Below are positions 47,480 through 58,341 of a stretch of DNA of 64,000 nt, piece after piece; positions within the stretch are counted from its first letter, which is position 1, and the number at the start of each line of letters is the position of its first letter. The stretch is from the NCBI GenBank assembly GCA_031308135.1, contig JAHLJT010009436.1, positions 140,328,303 to 140,392,302 of the forward strand, in the 5' to 3' direction. This DNA comes from Acheta domesticus (taxonomy: Eukaryota; Arthropoda; Insecta; Orthoptera; Gryllidae). The notes under the pieces were generated by a model that ran no database searches, was not told the DNA's origin, and was given only the letters and a program-made list of their open reading frames with translations. A program made the position numbers and the translations under genes.

Positions 47480-47960
47480 CTTGTGATGATGTAATAAACT
47501 GGACATTAAAAAATCATTCGGGTATTCCCGAATTTCACAGGCATTTCCCTCCTCTCCTATTTTCACTGACAATGCAGGGGAGAAAATTCTGTGAAACTAG
47601 TTTTGTAACAAATGTCCAGTGTTGAGGAAGGCACAATAAAGGACCAAAACGTGTGTATCTAAAAATATAGACTGTTTTCATTCAACTTCGGGTACGGAAT
47701 TTCAATACATCCAGAGGACAAATAGAAATAATATTCATAAACTTGAGGCGTATCCGTGAAATTTCGCCAGCAGCAGGCTCTTACGTTCGCGTTAACGTGA
47801 TCTGAGAACACCTCGTGAGCCGCAGCAAACTTTCAAGAACTTATTTCTCAAGGATGGTTTGCGAAATGCCAGCAGACCAGCCCTGAGGAAGACCACGATA
47901 AGATGGTCGAAACGTCGGCAACACAGCCTTGGACGCGGCGTCACCCGGACAGCCAAGATC
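47480..47960 (+). mobile_element. Possible Penelope-like element remains with hammerhead-like motifs
   Basis: Two similar motifs lie ~260 bp apart on the same strand: gttgaggaaggcacaataaa + ggaccaaaacgtgtg (47621-47656) and cctgaggaagaccacgataa + gatggtcgaaacgtcgg (47882-47919). The second has ctgaggaa, a 5-bp helix (gacca/tggtc) and gaaac, the arrangement of the hammerhead core that is known in terminal repeats of Penelope-like elements. The U of CUGAUGA is G here and an extra A precedes the helix, so activity is doubtful. The 113-codon frame from 47859 is not considered a host gene. Confidence 0.35.
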
Positions 47961-48199
47961 ATTCACATTACTCCGGCCGCGGAAGCCTACGACATCAAAG
48001 AACTTCTAGCGCTTTTGTTAGTAACTAATGCAGTTTATAAGAGCATACGTGGTTATTCACCGTCTAGTTGCTCATGGAGCGCGTTCGTTAAGGATCTAAC
48101 AGTTCGCCGTCCGCTACGAACGATCCAAACAAACGAAAGGTATCTGAAGATGGTGCATGAGTACACGTATTCTAAGATATGTTATTTCTTGTTTATTTG

Positions 48200-48414
48200 A
48201 TTTTTCTTGTAATAATATGGTATAACGAAACTTTTGAACGACACACGGTCGATGAAACAAACATAAGGCTCAGTTGGCTTTAAACCTCGACTGTCGCTTC
48301 GATTTGCAAACTTCAACAGCCTCCGTTATATGTTCTATATATCGGCCTAATGATGTTAATAACTATGACGTCCTCACGTCTACGGTAGATTTTTCATAGT
48401 GAATGGCTCTTAAT
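48200..48414. other. Nothing recognised
   Basis: Short spacer before the next GC-rich island. Confidence 0.5.
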
Positions 48415-48640
48415 GGATTGCGGGGGCGGGCACGCCGGCGTACCGCGCAGTGCGTTGCCGCCGCCACCGCCGCTTCGGTCTCCGATCTTCGGTCTTTTGA
48501 GGCGCACGTCTTTCATCGCGGAAGTTAATTAATTACATCTGCCGCGGTCGCCTTCTTTCATCTGCGACTCCGCGGCCGTCGCTCTTTTCCTGCGACGCGG
48601 ACGTCCAAGGAACACAGAGCGTCCAAGTCTTTCTGTATCA
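48415..48640. other. CpG-rich island with homeodomain-type core
   Basis: A GC-rich block interrupted by gttaattaattacatctg (48525), which contains overlapping TAAT sites. The words ctttcatc(g/t)gcg occur on both sides (48509, 48557) and cgcggccg/cgcggtcg flank them. No coding frame is convincing. The arrangement resembles a regulatory element, but this is inference. Confidence 0.35.
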
Positions 48641-49254
48641 TTCGTTCTCGTTCAGTCGATAAGAGCAATATGAGGTACAGAAACTGTCACCCTGATAGCG
48701 GAGCCAATATGTGTTCGGTCTGAAGTTGAACGAAAGGAAGTTGTTCGTTGGAGCTTTGGTGGTATGTTTCATTTGGTATTTCAAGTGTGGAAAACCTTTC
48801 TGAATGGTCAGAGAGTCCTAAAATTAGCTCTTGGTTTTCTAAGTTGGACTTTTTTTTTTAAATACATACAGTACTTACTGTAAATTACTTGAGAAGACAG
48901 TTCACTTGAAGAAATCAACAAGAAAGATTTCTAAGGGATAATTTTTATAAAAATGACAACAAAATACGAGGTAAAGTCGTACAAAATAAAAGAAGAATAA
49001 CAGAAACAAATCCATTCTTTTACAATGAATCGAAGATGTCATCACTGACTAATCTTAAAAAATATCTTTAAGTTGTGTTGGCAGCTTTTATCAGAATTTT
49101 TATCAAATCACAATACAAACCACGTTTCTTTAAGAAAACCTTTTTGAAACACGCGGCATCTCGAAATCTCCCTATTGCTCATGCAAATCGCAGAAACCGA
49201 ATTCAACTTGTGGTATATTTCATATTCCTTCTTCTCCAACGAGCCGAAGACATC
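48641..49254. other. Nothing recognised
   Basis: AT-rich sequence. Confidence 0.5.
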
Positions 49255-49570
49255 TTGATAAGTGCATGCGAAGGCGCTCGCTGGCATAGATCACTGCGTC
49301 GCCGAGAGTTCATCTTCCAGGGCAGCAGCTCCTGCCGGCTGCGGCGCCGCGCTCGTCCATGCACCGCCCACGCGCAGTCTTGGCCGCGGCGAGAGATTTA
49401 TGGCGCGCGGCGGCGCCACCTATCTGGAATTAGTGTGCGTAGCCCGCGGGGCTGCTCGGACGTGACCGCCATGTCAACCTCGCCAACTCCGTATCGCTCC
49501 GTCGCTGAAATTGGACGGCGGATCGAGGAGTTTCTATTTCACCGAATTACGTGCTTTGGAGTGCTTTCTC
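49255..49570. other. CpG-rich island
   Basis: GC-rich; a frame of 184 codons (49075-49629) crosses it but starts with GTG, enters from AT-rich sequence and has a shifted-frame rival (49262-49465). No family recognised. Confidence 0.45.
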
Positions 49571-49629
49571 GGGAAGAGGTATTTTGGGAGGAATATGTAG
49601 CATCACCCTACATTTTTGCTTTATGGTAG

Positions 49630-51389
49630 ATAATCTTAAACCTACCATTCCCTTTATAAAAAAGAAATCGTAATTTACCGAAAAAATAATAATTTTTTTA
49701 AATGATGATTGTCATTATAAACAAACAATAAGAGAGTGCATGCTTGTTTATTGATTTTGTTTTTTATATTCATTCGAATGAGAAGTGTTTATGCGCATTT
49801 ACATGGTTAAATGACTGGACATGACATAAAATATTATACGTGTTGAGTTGAATGCATGTAAACCGTTCTGATCGCTGCTAAAAGAACGCTTATACAAAAT
49901 ATGTGGCCTTATACAGCGAAAATTAATATTTCTACATTACCTACCAAAACTTAATATCGCAAACGTCGTTCGTACCATTTATTTCAAGAAACGCGTAGGA
50001 TAAAATCCAATTTTAGAGAATTTCGAGTGGAGGTATTTGCCCGAAACCCTGAAAGGTATTGAGTTTATGTGAAGTATAAATTGGAAACTTCCGAATCAGA
50101 AACGATGTGTTATTGACGAAGAGCAAGCGTAGGTGGTGTGGGTTCTTGGAGCACTTTATAAATAACTATAGATTCGTGGCCTGGTAAAGCTGTGCTGTTG
50201 TCGAGTTGTTGGCTTTCTATAATGTTAGGTATCCTGTCTAAAAATCATTCCGTCCGTAATAGTCATTCACCCCTTGTTATCATATCTTCCTTCAGAGAGA
50301 AAATTGTGGCTTATCTTTCTTCAGTGAAGTGGGAAAGCATATCACCACTGAGATTTTCAGGGTAGGATTTGTAAGTTATTTCATATTTGTATGCTCAATA
50401 GTTGCGGTCATATTTGTGTTATATATTTACAAATTAGAGTTTTAAAAGTAATTTAAAACTCTATTTTGATTTGTAAATTGAAATCTATCTCATTATTTAT
50501 ATTTGTGTATATTTTGAGGTTAGACCATATTTTTACATATTTAAAGAAAACTCATATATCTGAATATGTTAACACTTTACTTGCAATATGTTCCACATTA
50601 TCACCTTACAAAATTTATTATTGGAAAATTATTTTCAACTTCTAATGCAATTCAAAGTAATAAAATTGGTTTAGAAGTATATCTAGATATAATAGTTTGC
50701 AAGGTTGAAGAAGAACTTTATTATTACTTCTGATGTTGAACTGAACGACATGTTAGCTACTAGAAAGCAATATTAAGAGATAAAAGGGTAATTTCACATT
50801 TGAATATTTAAAACAGTGCTTTGTGATCCATTGCTTTGTAAGAAGCTATCAGAAAATAATTAAGGAACTACATTTAGCAACAATGTTCAGTTTGTTCTTT
50901 TACAAGGTTAAATCTTGTTTCACAGCTAATACAAGTCCCTCCGCATTGAGCTGAGTCAGGGACTCTTATTAAAAATTGCATTTATGTTGGTAGCAACCAT
51001 TTCAATGGGAAAAAAATGAAGGGGTCGACACTTTCAGCATCTGTTATGATAGTGAAGACTATGCAATTTACATTTTACAGGTAGCAAATCGTGCTACCAA
51101 CATAATTTCTGTTGCTAGCACTCTCACCAGCAAGGTATCACTATGGAGTCTTTCCTGGCGGCTATTAAAATTAAGTTATTTGAGTGTTTTGTTTATGTAA
51201 CTTCAACATTTAATTAACAGATATTTTTCATTATTTTATGTGTTTCATTCAATTGATAGTTCATATTTCACATCATATTTTGAACTTGTTTAATTGATAT
51301 GTATATATTTGTGTGTGTGTAAATTAACCTTGGTAATTACCTGGACAGGAAAGTAGAATGTAGGAGTACAGAATCTTCCCTTTTGCATA
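49630..51389. other. No gene; AT-rich hairpin at 50427
   Basis: 1.8 kb of AT-rich sequence. At 50427-50478 tttacaaat-tagagttttaaa pairs with tttaaaactcta-(5)-atttgtaaa. A 13-base inverted pair (atgttggtagca, 50983; tgctaccaacat, 51092) lies ~100 bp apart. No coding signal. Confidence 0.55.
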
Positions 51390-51420
51390 AACGTCGTCAT
51401 CATCATCATCATCATTGATG
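51390..51420. repeat. (ATC)n microsatellite
   Basis: Six or so atc units starting cgtcatcatcatc, just before a GC-rich island. Confidence 0.85.
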
Positions 51421-51479
51421 ATAAGACGAGACTTGCTGCAAAGAGAATAGATTCTTGTAAGCATTTCGCATAAGCAGTT

Positions 51480-52030
51480 CGGAATAGCCCTGGCGGGACG
51501 CGCTCCATCAAGACGTTAGCCGCCCGGGGCAAGACGCCGGCGGGGGCGGCGGGCGTGGGGGCCGTCGGGGGTGGCGACCCCTCCCTGCAGCGCCGCCAAG
51601 ACGCCCCTCCACCCCTTTCTTCAACCCCGCTGCACGCGGCGCGGCGCGGCGCGGCGCGGCGGGGGACTCAATAATGGCAGCGCGCCTCTTAATCCCGTGG
51701 CCTACGAGTGCTCTTTATTTGCGGGCTTACTCAACCCTTGCATTGCCTTCATTACGTCTTCTTTGTTTTATAGACGGCTGGCTCGCCTTTTTCTGGCGTC
51801 TCATACTTCCCCATATTGTTCTTCTTCCTTATCCCGGTCTCCCTCTTAATGCCCTTTCTTTCTGGACTTCTTCGCGGAGGCAAGAGGAATTGGGACGAAT
51901 AGGAGCTCTTAATGCCCACGGCGGACGCGCGCCCCCGCGCAGGGCGAGGCGGAGAGGGGCGGGGAAAGAGGAGGGGTTGGGGAGGGGGGCAGGGGAGGGG
52001 CTGGCCATCGCGGCGCCGCGCCGTCACGCA
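51480..52030. other. CpG-rich island in two blocks
   Basis: GC-rich blocks at 51480-51670 (with ggcgcggcg tandem units at 51640) and 51900-52030 (purine-rich ggggag runs) separated by pyrimidine-rich sequence. cttaatgccc occurs at 51846 and 51909. Frames are open on both strands because of composition. Confidence 0.45.
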
Positions 52031-52854
52031 GACGGTGCCTTGAACTTTGTTACACTCGCAACAAAGAGAGCAAAACTCTGAGGTTTGGTTCGAAGTAAGA
52101 TCTAAATAATTTAGAATTAGAATGACAAATAATAGGTTAATTATTAGTCATGAAAATGTCGTTATGGAACATTAAATTTACCAATATGTTTGATGACATT
52201 CGGTATTCGATACTGGACTTTCCATAGTATACTTGTTTTGTTAGAAACAAAAGAAACCAACGTAAATACTACGGGATGAATGATATTAAATGACACACTC
52301 TATTTTATGAACTATGATATTCTGAATTCCCAATAGTGCTTAAAAGAAAAAAAGGTAATTTTTCCGTTTTAATCTTCTGTCAGGAATGTTGCATTTATCA
52401 ACACAAAAATTATTATTAAAATTTTCATTTAGCTCATTTTATAAATTTCCTGCAAGATTTATATCTAATGAAAAACAATTCTCTCGATTTAGAATTTGTT
52501 TGGAACGAAATCTTATGAGTAAGCTTTTTTTGGTCTAGAGAAGGTAAGAAAAGTATAGAATTTGTTGTTACGCTATTACAAAAGAGTGGTCTATTCTCAC
52601 TTGTGTAATTATCATTACGTTATTTTGGACAGAAATATTCTGGACGAGTACCAAGTGATGTTAACTTCTATCGGAAGAGGAAAAATCTGCTAAGTATAAT
52701 TTTGAAAATTATGCATTAATTGTCGTTGTTAATTACATCACAGTATTTTTGACCGAATAAATGCTAGGCCTCCAAAACACCACTTCGTTAAACTGCATAC
52801 AAACATGACACGACACTCGATGTGTGGTTCTAAGCAAAGGGGAAAAGAGACATC
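52031..52854. other. Nothing recognised
   Basis: AT-rich sequence with no frame of note. Confidence 0.5.
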
Positions 52855-53050
52855 GAAGGCAGCAGGACGGGCACGATCTTTCCGCTCAGAGAGCGCGCTT
52901 TGACTATTTGCTGGCCTCCAGATGACTCCCCTCGATTTTTATGGAGGAGGGCGCCGAGGGAAGTTCGAGGATCCGCCGCGAAGCCGTCGCCGGCGCTGCG
53001 GTCGTATCCCCACTTCCCAGCAAGGCCGTAATTCTTTGATTCCATTGTGG
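52855..53050. other. Small GC-rich island
   Basis: GC-rich stretch with two overlapping minus-strand frames of about 65 codons. No recognisable product. Confidence 0.35.
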
Positions 53051-54500
53051 AACTGCTAAAGACCCTGCTATCTTCTTACTTAAATATCGCAGCAATTATT
53101 CTTAGTAGGTTTTAAAACCTTTGAGAAGGCTATTCTTTCCACCACAGTCTTAGGAGACTCGCAACACAAAAGATTGGCCCTACATAAAGGGAAGACTTAC
53201 ATTTCTGCTTCTTAGCTTTCCTTTTTTCTGGTCTCCGAGAAACGACATTTTAATCTCTGCAATTCCTAAGCTATCTAAAAGCTTTGGCCGGAAAATAAAT
53301 GAATCTCCGTATAAAATATGCTCTTCTTCTGCTTCTCTTCCAGTATTTTCTGAATAAATTAAAGTCTCCGCATCATGAGGCTTAAGAGATTTCAAAGATT
53401 GTAACAAAGAAAAAAATAAGAAAGCAAAAATAAATTCGCGACCTCCCAGCGCCAGCGATAACAAAGACGATTTAGGAAGCATAAATCTTTTGTTTTGATT
53501 CCGGAGATCTTGGCAGTCAGGCCGCTAGCTCGCAGACAATGCCCTTCGGAAGCCCGTGAATAATTATTCGTCCCCGTTGTCGCTTATTGCCTGTCCCCGT
53601 CTTGGTAAACGGATCATTTGAGAGTGCGGGCCACCCCTTCCCGCCCTTGATTCAGATCCCACGAGAATATTGCTTTTGAATTTTGTTTTGAAGCATTTCA
53701 CGGTTTGTCGGTGTCAAAACTATTTGAATGGAATTAAGATCATATTCTTTTCAATGGGACTTTCTCTCCGTCTCCGTCTTGCAGTTTATCAGATCTGAAT
53801 AGATCGCTTCTAGTAGACTGGACACTGATGATTCTAGTTTTTTTCACATCGATAAACGTAACATTAATTGTCATTTAAAATTAGAGTATCCTGTCATATA
53901 TATAATGCTTATAAAATCATTCTTAACATTATAAATATTTTTTCATATTAATAATTTTTGTCAGTATGTATTTTATAAGTGTAATCAGCCATAGACTTTA
54001 ATGTCAATTTTTATTATAAAATTATTTAAAGAATTAATGAAAATAAGTAGGACAGCAAACGTCCCAATGTTTAAGGAGCGGGAAAATCTTGTAAACACGA
54101 CAAAATGTAACACCAAATTAAAAACTCAGAAATTTAGAAAATATGCAATATTTTAATTAATGTATTAAGAAGTAACATTTCAAAGTTTTTTATTTAAAAA
54201 TTATTTTCAAAACGTCCGAACGAAATTAATTACCAATAGTTTAAATCAACGATTCTTACAGGAGAGCCTTAATTTTAAAGATATTCGTAAAAAAATATCT
54301 CTCATCTACAAAAAGAAACTTTTGGCTTTATTTGGTAAAATTTTAAAGGTTTGAATTCTTCTTTTGAATATACAAAATAAATGTGCTACGTATAAAATTC
54401 TTGCTATTGAAAGTTTGGGAAAAAATATAGCGAATTTTTACCAATATAAAATTAGCAAAAGTAAAGCTCTTATTCTAAATATTAATGTGCAGAAACAAAG
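53051..54500. other. No gene recognised
   Basis: A 100-codon ATG-initiated minus-strand frame (53180-53482) begins with a hydrophobic segment (GGREFIFAFLFFSLLQS) but has no family match. At 53515-53660 a less AT-rich patch contains the palindromic gaataattattc (53561), a paired-homeodomain type site. The rest is AT-rich. Confidence 0.4.
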
Positions 54501-54735
54501 GACGGGTGACTCAATCAGCAGCGAGTCTCATCGAAGAATAGGTTCTTGCTTTTGTTTTCGGACTTTTTGAAACGAATTTGAGGTTAGTTTCTTGCTTCTC
54601 CGTGCGGTGCGCTGACACGACGGGGCTGACTCAACCAGCAGAAAGCCACATCGAGAATAGATTCTTGCTGATTTTTTCTCAGATTTTCTGAAACCATTTT
54701 AAGGTTGGCTTCTTGCTTCTCCGTGTGGTGCGCTG
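54501..54735. repeat. Tandem duplication of a ~120-bp unit
   Basis: Unit 1 begins gacgggtgactcaatcagca at 54501 and unit 2 cgacggggctgactcaacca at 54618. Both contain tagrttcttgct, ttttctcagattttctgaaac-type sequence and end cttgcttctccgtg(c/t)ggtg + cgctg. Identity about 80-85 percent by eye. Confidence 0.8.
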
Positions 54736-55130
54736 GACTGAACCATGGAATTTATTATGACGTCACGCTCATGTAATATTTAGTTATTTACACTAAACTT
54801 CATAATAATTTAATATTAATAATAATTTTTATACCTTTCAATAGAAAATACTCTAAAGTATTTAAAAAACATTTACCATGAATATTATCTTTTCCACCTA
54901 TTCTTTATTTACACAATTTGCCATTGGACACTTTAAAATGTTCTTTCTAATATATATTATCTACTCTTTTTGCCCGCGGATCTTTCTTAAAAAAAGACTT
55001 AAGGCGTTCGGAGTGCTGCATGCGAGAACTGTGAAAAATTGCCTCATAAAGTTTGTTTTAAATTGGGAGTAGACACACATAGGTGTATCTTACTCCGTGT
55101 TTGGTGCCAACAGAAAGCGCCGACGTACCT
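54736..55130. other. Nothing recognised
   Basis: AT-rich; a 64-codon frame at 54878 is hydrophobic and unremarkable. Confidence 0.45.
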
Positions 55131-55207
55131 CTTCATGCCACGGCCCCGCGTCGCCGCGGCGGAAAATCACCGGTTTAGTCGCGGAGTGATCCAACAGCGG
55201 CGGCGGC

Positions 55208-55245
55208 GGCTAGAGCAGGGGCTACAGCACGCCCCTGCTCTAGCC
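55208..55245. repeat. Perfect 15-bp GC-rich hairpin
   Basis: ggctagagcaggggc, 8-base loop tacagcac, gcccctgctctagcc. Both arms match exactly amid otherwise imperfect repeats. It follows a run of cgg units (55197-55209). No run of T follows, so it is not a simple terminator. Confidence 0.9.
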
Positions 55246-55549
55246 TTTCTCACGCCTTCACTCTTGCGCCCGCGCGCCACGCCCGCGAGCTCCGCCCGCC
55301 CCGCCCGCACCCCTACCCGCGCTCCCGCCCTCACGCCCCACCCACATATCCCGCCCACTCGCCCCGCCCGCGCGCCACGCCCACATCTCCCGTCCGCCCG
55401 CTCCGCCCGCCCTCCCCGCCCGCGCCACTACCCCAACGCCACACCTGCGTGACCCGCCCGCTGTCCCGCCCGTGCTCCGCCTGCGAGCCTCGCCCACCAC
55501 GCCCACCTCGCCCGCCTCACCCGCCCCGCCCACCTGGCCTGCACCGCTC

Positions 55550-55690
55550 ACGCGCCCCGCCCATGCGCCCCGCCCACGCACCCCGCCCACGCAACCCGCC
55601 CACGCGTCTCGCCCACGCGCCCCGCCCACGCGCCCCGCCCACGCGCCCTGCCCACGCGCCCCGCCCACGCGCCCCGCCCACGCGGCCCCG
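55550..55690. repeat. 15-bp minisatellite (cgcgccccgcccacg)n
   Basis: About nine units in register with single-base changes, e.g. cgccctgcccacg at 55644. The flanks contain looser forms of the same word. Confidence 0.85.
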
Positions 55691-55980
55691 CGAGCCCCGC
55701 ACGCCGGGCCCGCTCGCGCGCTCCGCCCCACCCGACCCTACCCCTTCCCCGTCAGCGCTCCTCCACCCGCGCGCGCGTGCGATAATCCTATTGCGGCGGG
55801 CGGAGACGCGCGCCGCTCCCACGTTCATACAACATTCAGCCCGGCCGCCTGAGCCGCGGCGGTGCGACTGCGCGCCACCTGGTGGCGTGCCTGGTGGCAG
55901 GCGGGGGGCGAGCTTCGGGCGCGGTGCGGTGGCGGCGACAAGGGAACTGCATGGGTATCGAGAGATGCTGGTGGCGGAGG

Positions 55981-56534
55981 CAAGGCGATGACAGAGTTGG
56001 TATTGCCACGAGGCAGTTGAGATTGGCGATTGTGGAGGTGTCGGAATTGATGAAGTTCGGAATATCAGTCAAACTACTTAAAATTTTTTCAAGCATATAT
56101 AATATTTTGTTAGTTTTTAACTATATTATATACAAGAAGTAACAAAATATTTAATTTTGATTTATGTTACAATTTCAGCAATGTTGAATTGTATTCTTTT
56201 ATATCATATTTTACTCCCCATTTATTAGTCAGGTAATGAAAAAATTGCTAACTTGTACATCTTGTTTCTTGATTCGGATTACGAGTTACATATATGCAAC
56301 CGTAAAACACACCAAAGCTATTTCCATTTTCAAATTGATCATTCAGACTTTTAAATGGCTGCTCTGCACTCTTGTATTTGTTGTAAGTCTTCTAATTCGT
56401 TCAAATAATTAATGAAAATGGTGAAACATCGTAGAAAAGGTCACAGTTCTTCACAACATTGTTGAAAATACAAAGAAATAGTGTATTTCAATTACTGAGT
56501 TGAAAAATAATTAATTTTAATGCTAGTAATATGC
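55981..56534. other. Nothing recognised
   Basis: AT-rich after the island. Confidence 0.5.
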
Positions 56535-56587
56535 AATAATAATAATAATAATAATAAAAATAATAATAAAAATAATAATAATAATAA
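56535..56587. repeat. (AAT)n, interrupted
   Basis: AAT units with AAA interruptions. No LINE is attached. Confidence 0.85.
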
Positions 56588-58029
56588 AATTGTCTTTATT
56601 AGTGGCGAGATTTGCAAGTGGAGAGAGTGCAATGGCAAGATTTTTGAAGACAAAGGAAGAATAATTATCGAGCTATATTGTTGATAACTGAATGCATTTA
56701 CGAAAATAATCAAGAACGTAAAAACTGTCCTTAATAATTATCTTTACTCAGAAAAAAATTACTGTTGCAAAGAGAACCTTCTTGGGAAAAGCTTTTTATA
56801 AAAAGCTATTCGTTTTTGTTGTTCTTTCAACGATTAAAATAGTAGGAAAAAAGATAGGAATGTGTTACTAAATTGTTCAATGATTCATATTGATGATTAT
56901 TAAGAACCATGCTAAATTGCTGAATTTTAACTATTTTGCCTCTTTGGTCTCATAATTGCGTTTTTTCATAGGAAATGGATTCTTTCAATTTAAGAAATGT
57001 AATACATTTTACATATTCAAATTATTGTGATTTTTGAGAAGAATTGTCTTAATTCTACTCGATTATTGTGCGGTAACTCCAATAGGTATCATGTGGCTTG
57101 TGTTTTCTGTGAAAAAAATTAAACATATACTATAGATATATGTTGTATGATCTTTTATAGATCCACAACTGTTATATTTATGACATGTTTGAGGAAAAGA
57201 ATGCGTGTCAATATTATCTCCTTTCTTTTTCATTACCTGCTTGAAAATCCACTCATCAGTGAGATGATCATGATACAATTCGTTCATAATATTCTTTGGA
57301 AATATTCATGTTGAAATCGGTGTATGTTTCGCGAAAGCTGAAACAGATGTAAATCATTTATATCAATCAATCAAATATAAATCGTCGGTTATTTCAAATA
57401 CTTAGATCACATAATTGAATGAGATTCCAATGTTTGGCCTCTCATGGAACGTACGGCTCTCAACCAAGAACTCGTTAGCCTTCAGACAACGAAGACGAAA
57501 GAAGACAACTTTTAGAAACCTCCGAATACTCTCTTTGGAACTATAGGTATCATTCCACAGTCGCAGTTGTTTGGAAAATTTACTTGTGTTAATTAAATCA
57601 ACTGAAGCTATATTCTAATATTTTGAGTACCAAATAAATTCGTTGTATTTATTCTAGTGGTAACTCGTAGCTTCAAAAGTTGGTGGGAAAAATGGCAAGT
57701 AGCCTAGTTGTATGTCAACGAACCCAGCCGAATACGACGCACTGCGGTTCTATAGAATCTGCTGCGTATACCTGAGGTAAGTACACCCCCAATATGGAAC
57801 GGTTTAGGTAACGCCCACTCCTTCATGGAAGACATAAGGCACTAGTTTTCTTAATTTTTGTAAGATGAGCAATGTTCGATAAACTGAAATTTTTACAATT
57901 TCTGTTAAATATAAATGAACATTAAATCGTTTACGAAATACTAACGCAACTGCTGCTCAATTAAAAGATTTCTCGTTTGCTCACTTCCGCTACTTCTTGT
58001 ACCCCATACCTGCCCTGAGGAATTTTGTT
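56588..58029. other. No gene recognised
   Basis: AT-rich. A 74-codon minus-strand frame at 57063-57287 has no known relatives that I recognise. Confidence 0.45.
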
Positions 58030-58341
58030 GCAGTTCGCTCAGAGTCTCCGACGTGAACGGTAGTGCCAACCCCTCGCTGCTCAGATGGCTCAAGGCGTAT
58101 CAGTAAGCGGTGCGCTTTCGCCCTGGGAGGGCCGCCGCGCTCAAGTATCGTTCAGAGTCTAAAAACCCGTGCTTATCATACATCCAAAGCGGCCGGCTTC
58201 ATTGCAGCCGGGGCACGGGTGTGCTGCTCGGGGCTGCCGCCCCACGCGGCGGACGTTTGTCTTTCTTTCTTTATCGGTGAACAAAGTGCAAATCAACTTG
58301 TGAAGTGCTTAACAGTGATTCCGAACAAAATAAGCTTAACA

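Larger units (their letters stand above)
55131..55980. other. Large CpG-rich island with minisatellite
   Basis: The most GC-rich part of the window. From about 55265 it is built of ccgcccg/ccacgcccgc words, and all three plus-strand phases and several minus ones are open for 100-180 codons, giving Pro/Ala/Arg- or Gly-rich peptides; these are composition artefacts and none is annotated as a gene. Confidence 0.6.

Noticed and set aside
47859..48200. 113-codon plus-strand frame containing TTIRWSKRRQHS
   Set aside because: Starts in the repeated ctgaggaagaccacgataa segment that looks like mobile-element DNA.
49075..49629. 184-codon frame across a CpG island
   Set aside because: Starts with GTG in AT-rich sequence, with no family match and a competing frame in the GC core.
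53180..53482. 100-codon frame with signal-peptide-like N-terminus
   Set aside because: ATG is present but no homologue, splice sites or neighbouring support; within the range of chance frames.
55039..55991. Several overlapping frames of 86-180 codons in the GC-rich island
   Set aside because: Five or more phases open at once with Pro/Ala/Arg or Gly repeats, an effect of base composition.
55131..55991. CRISPR array in the repeat-rich island
   Set aside because: Units are contiguous with no spacers, and the window is from an animal genome.
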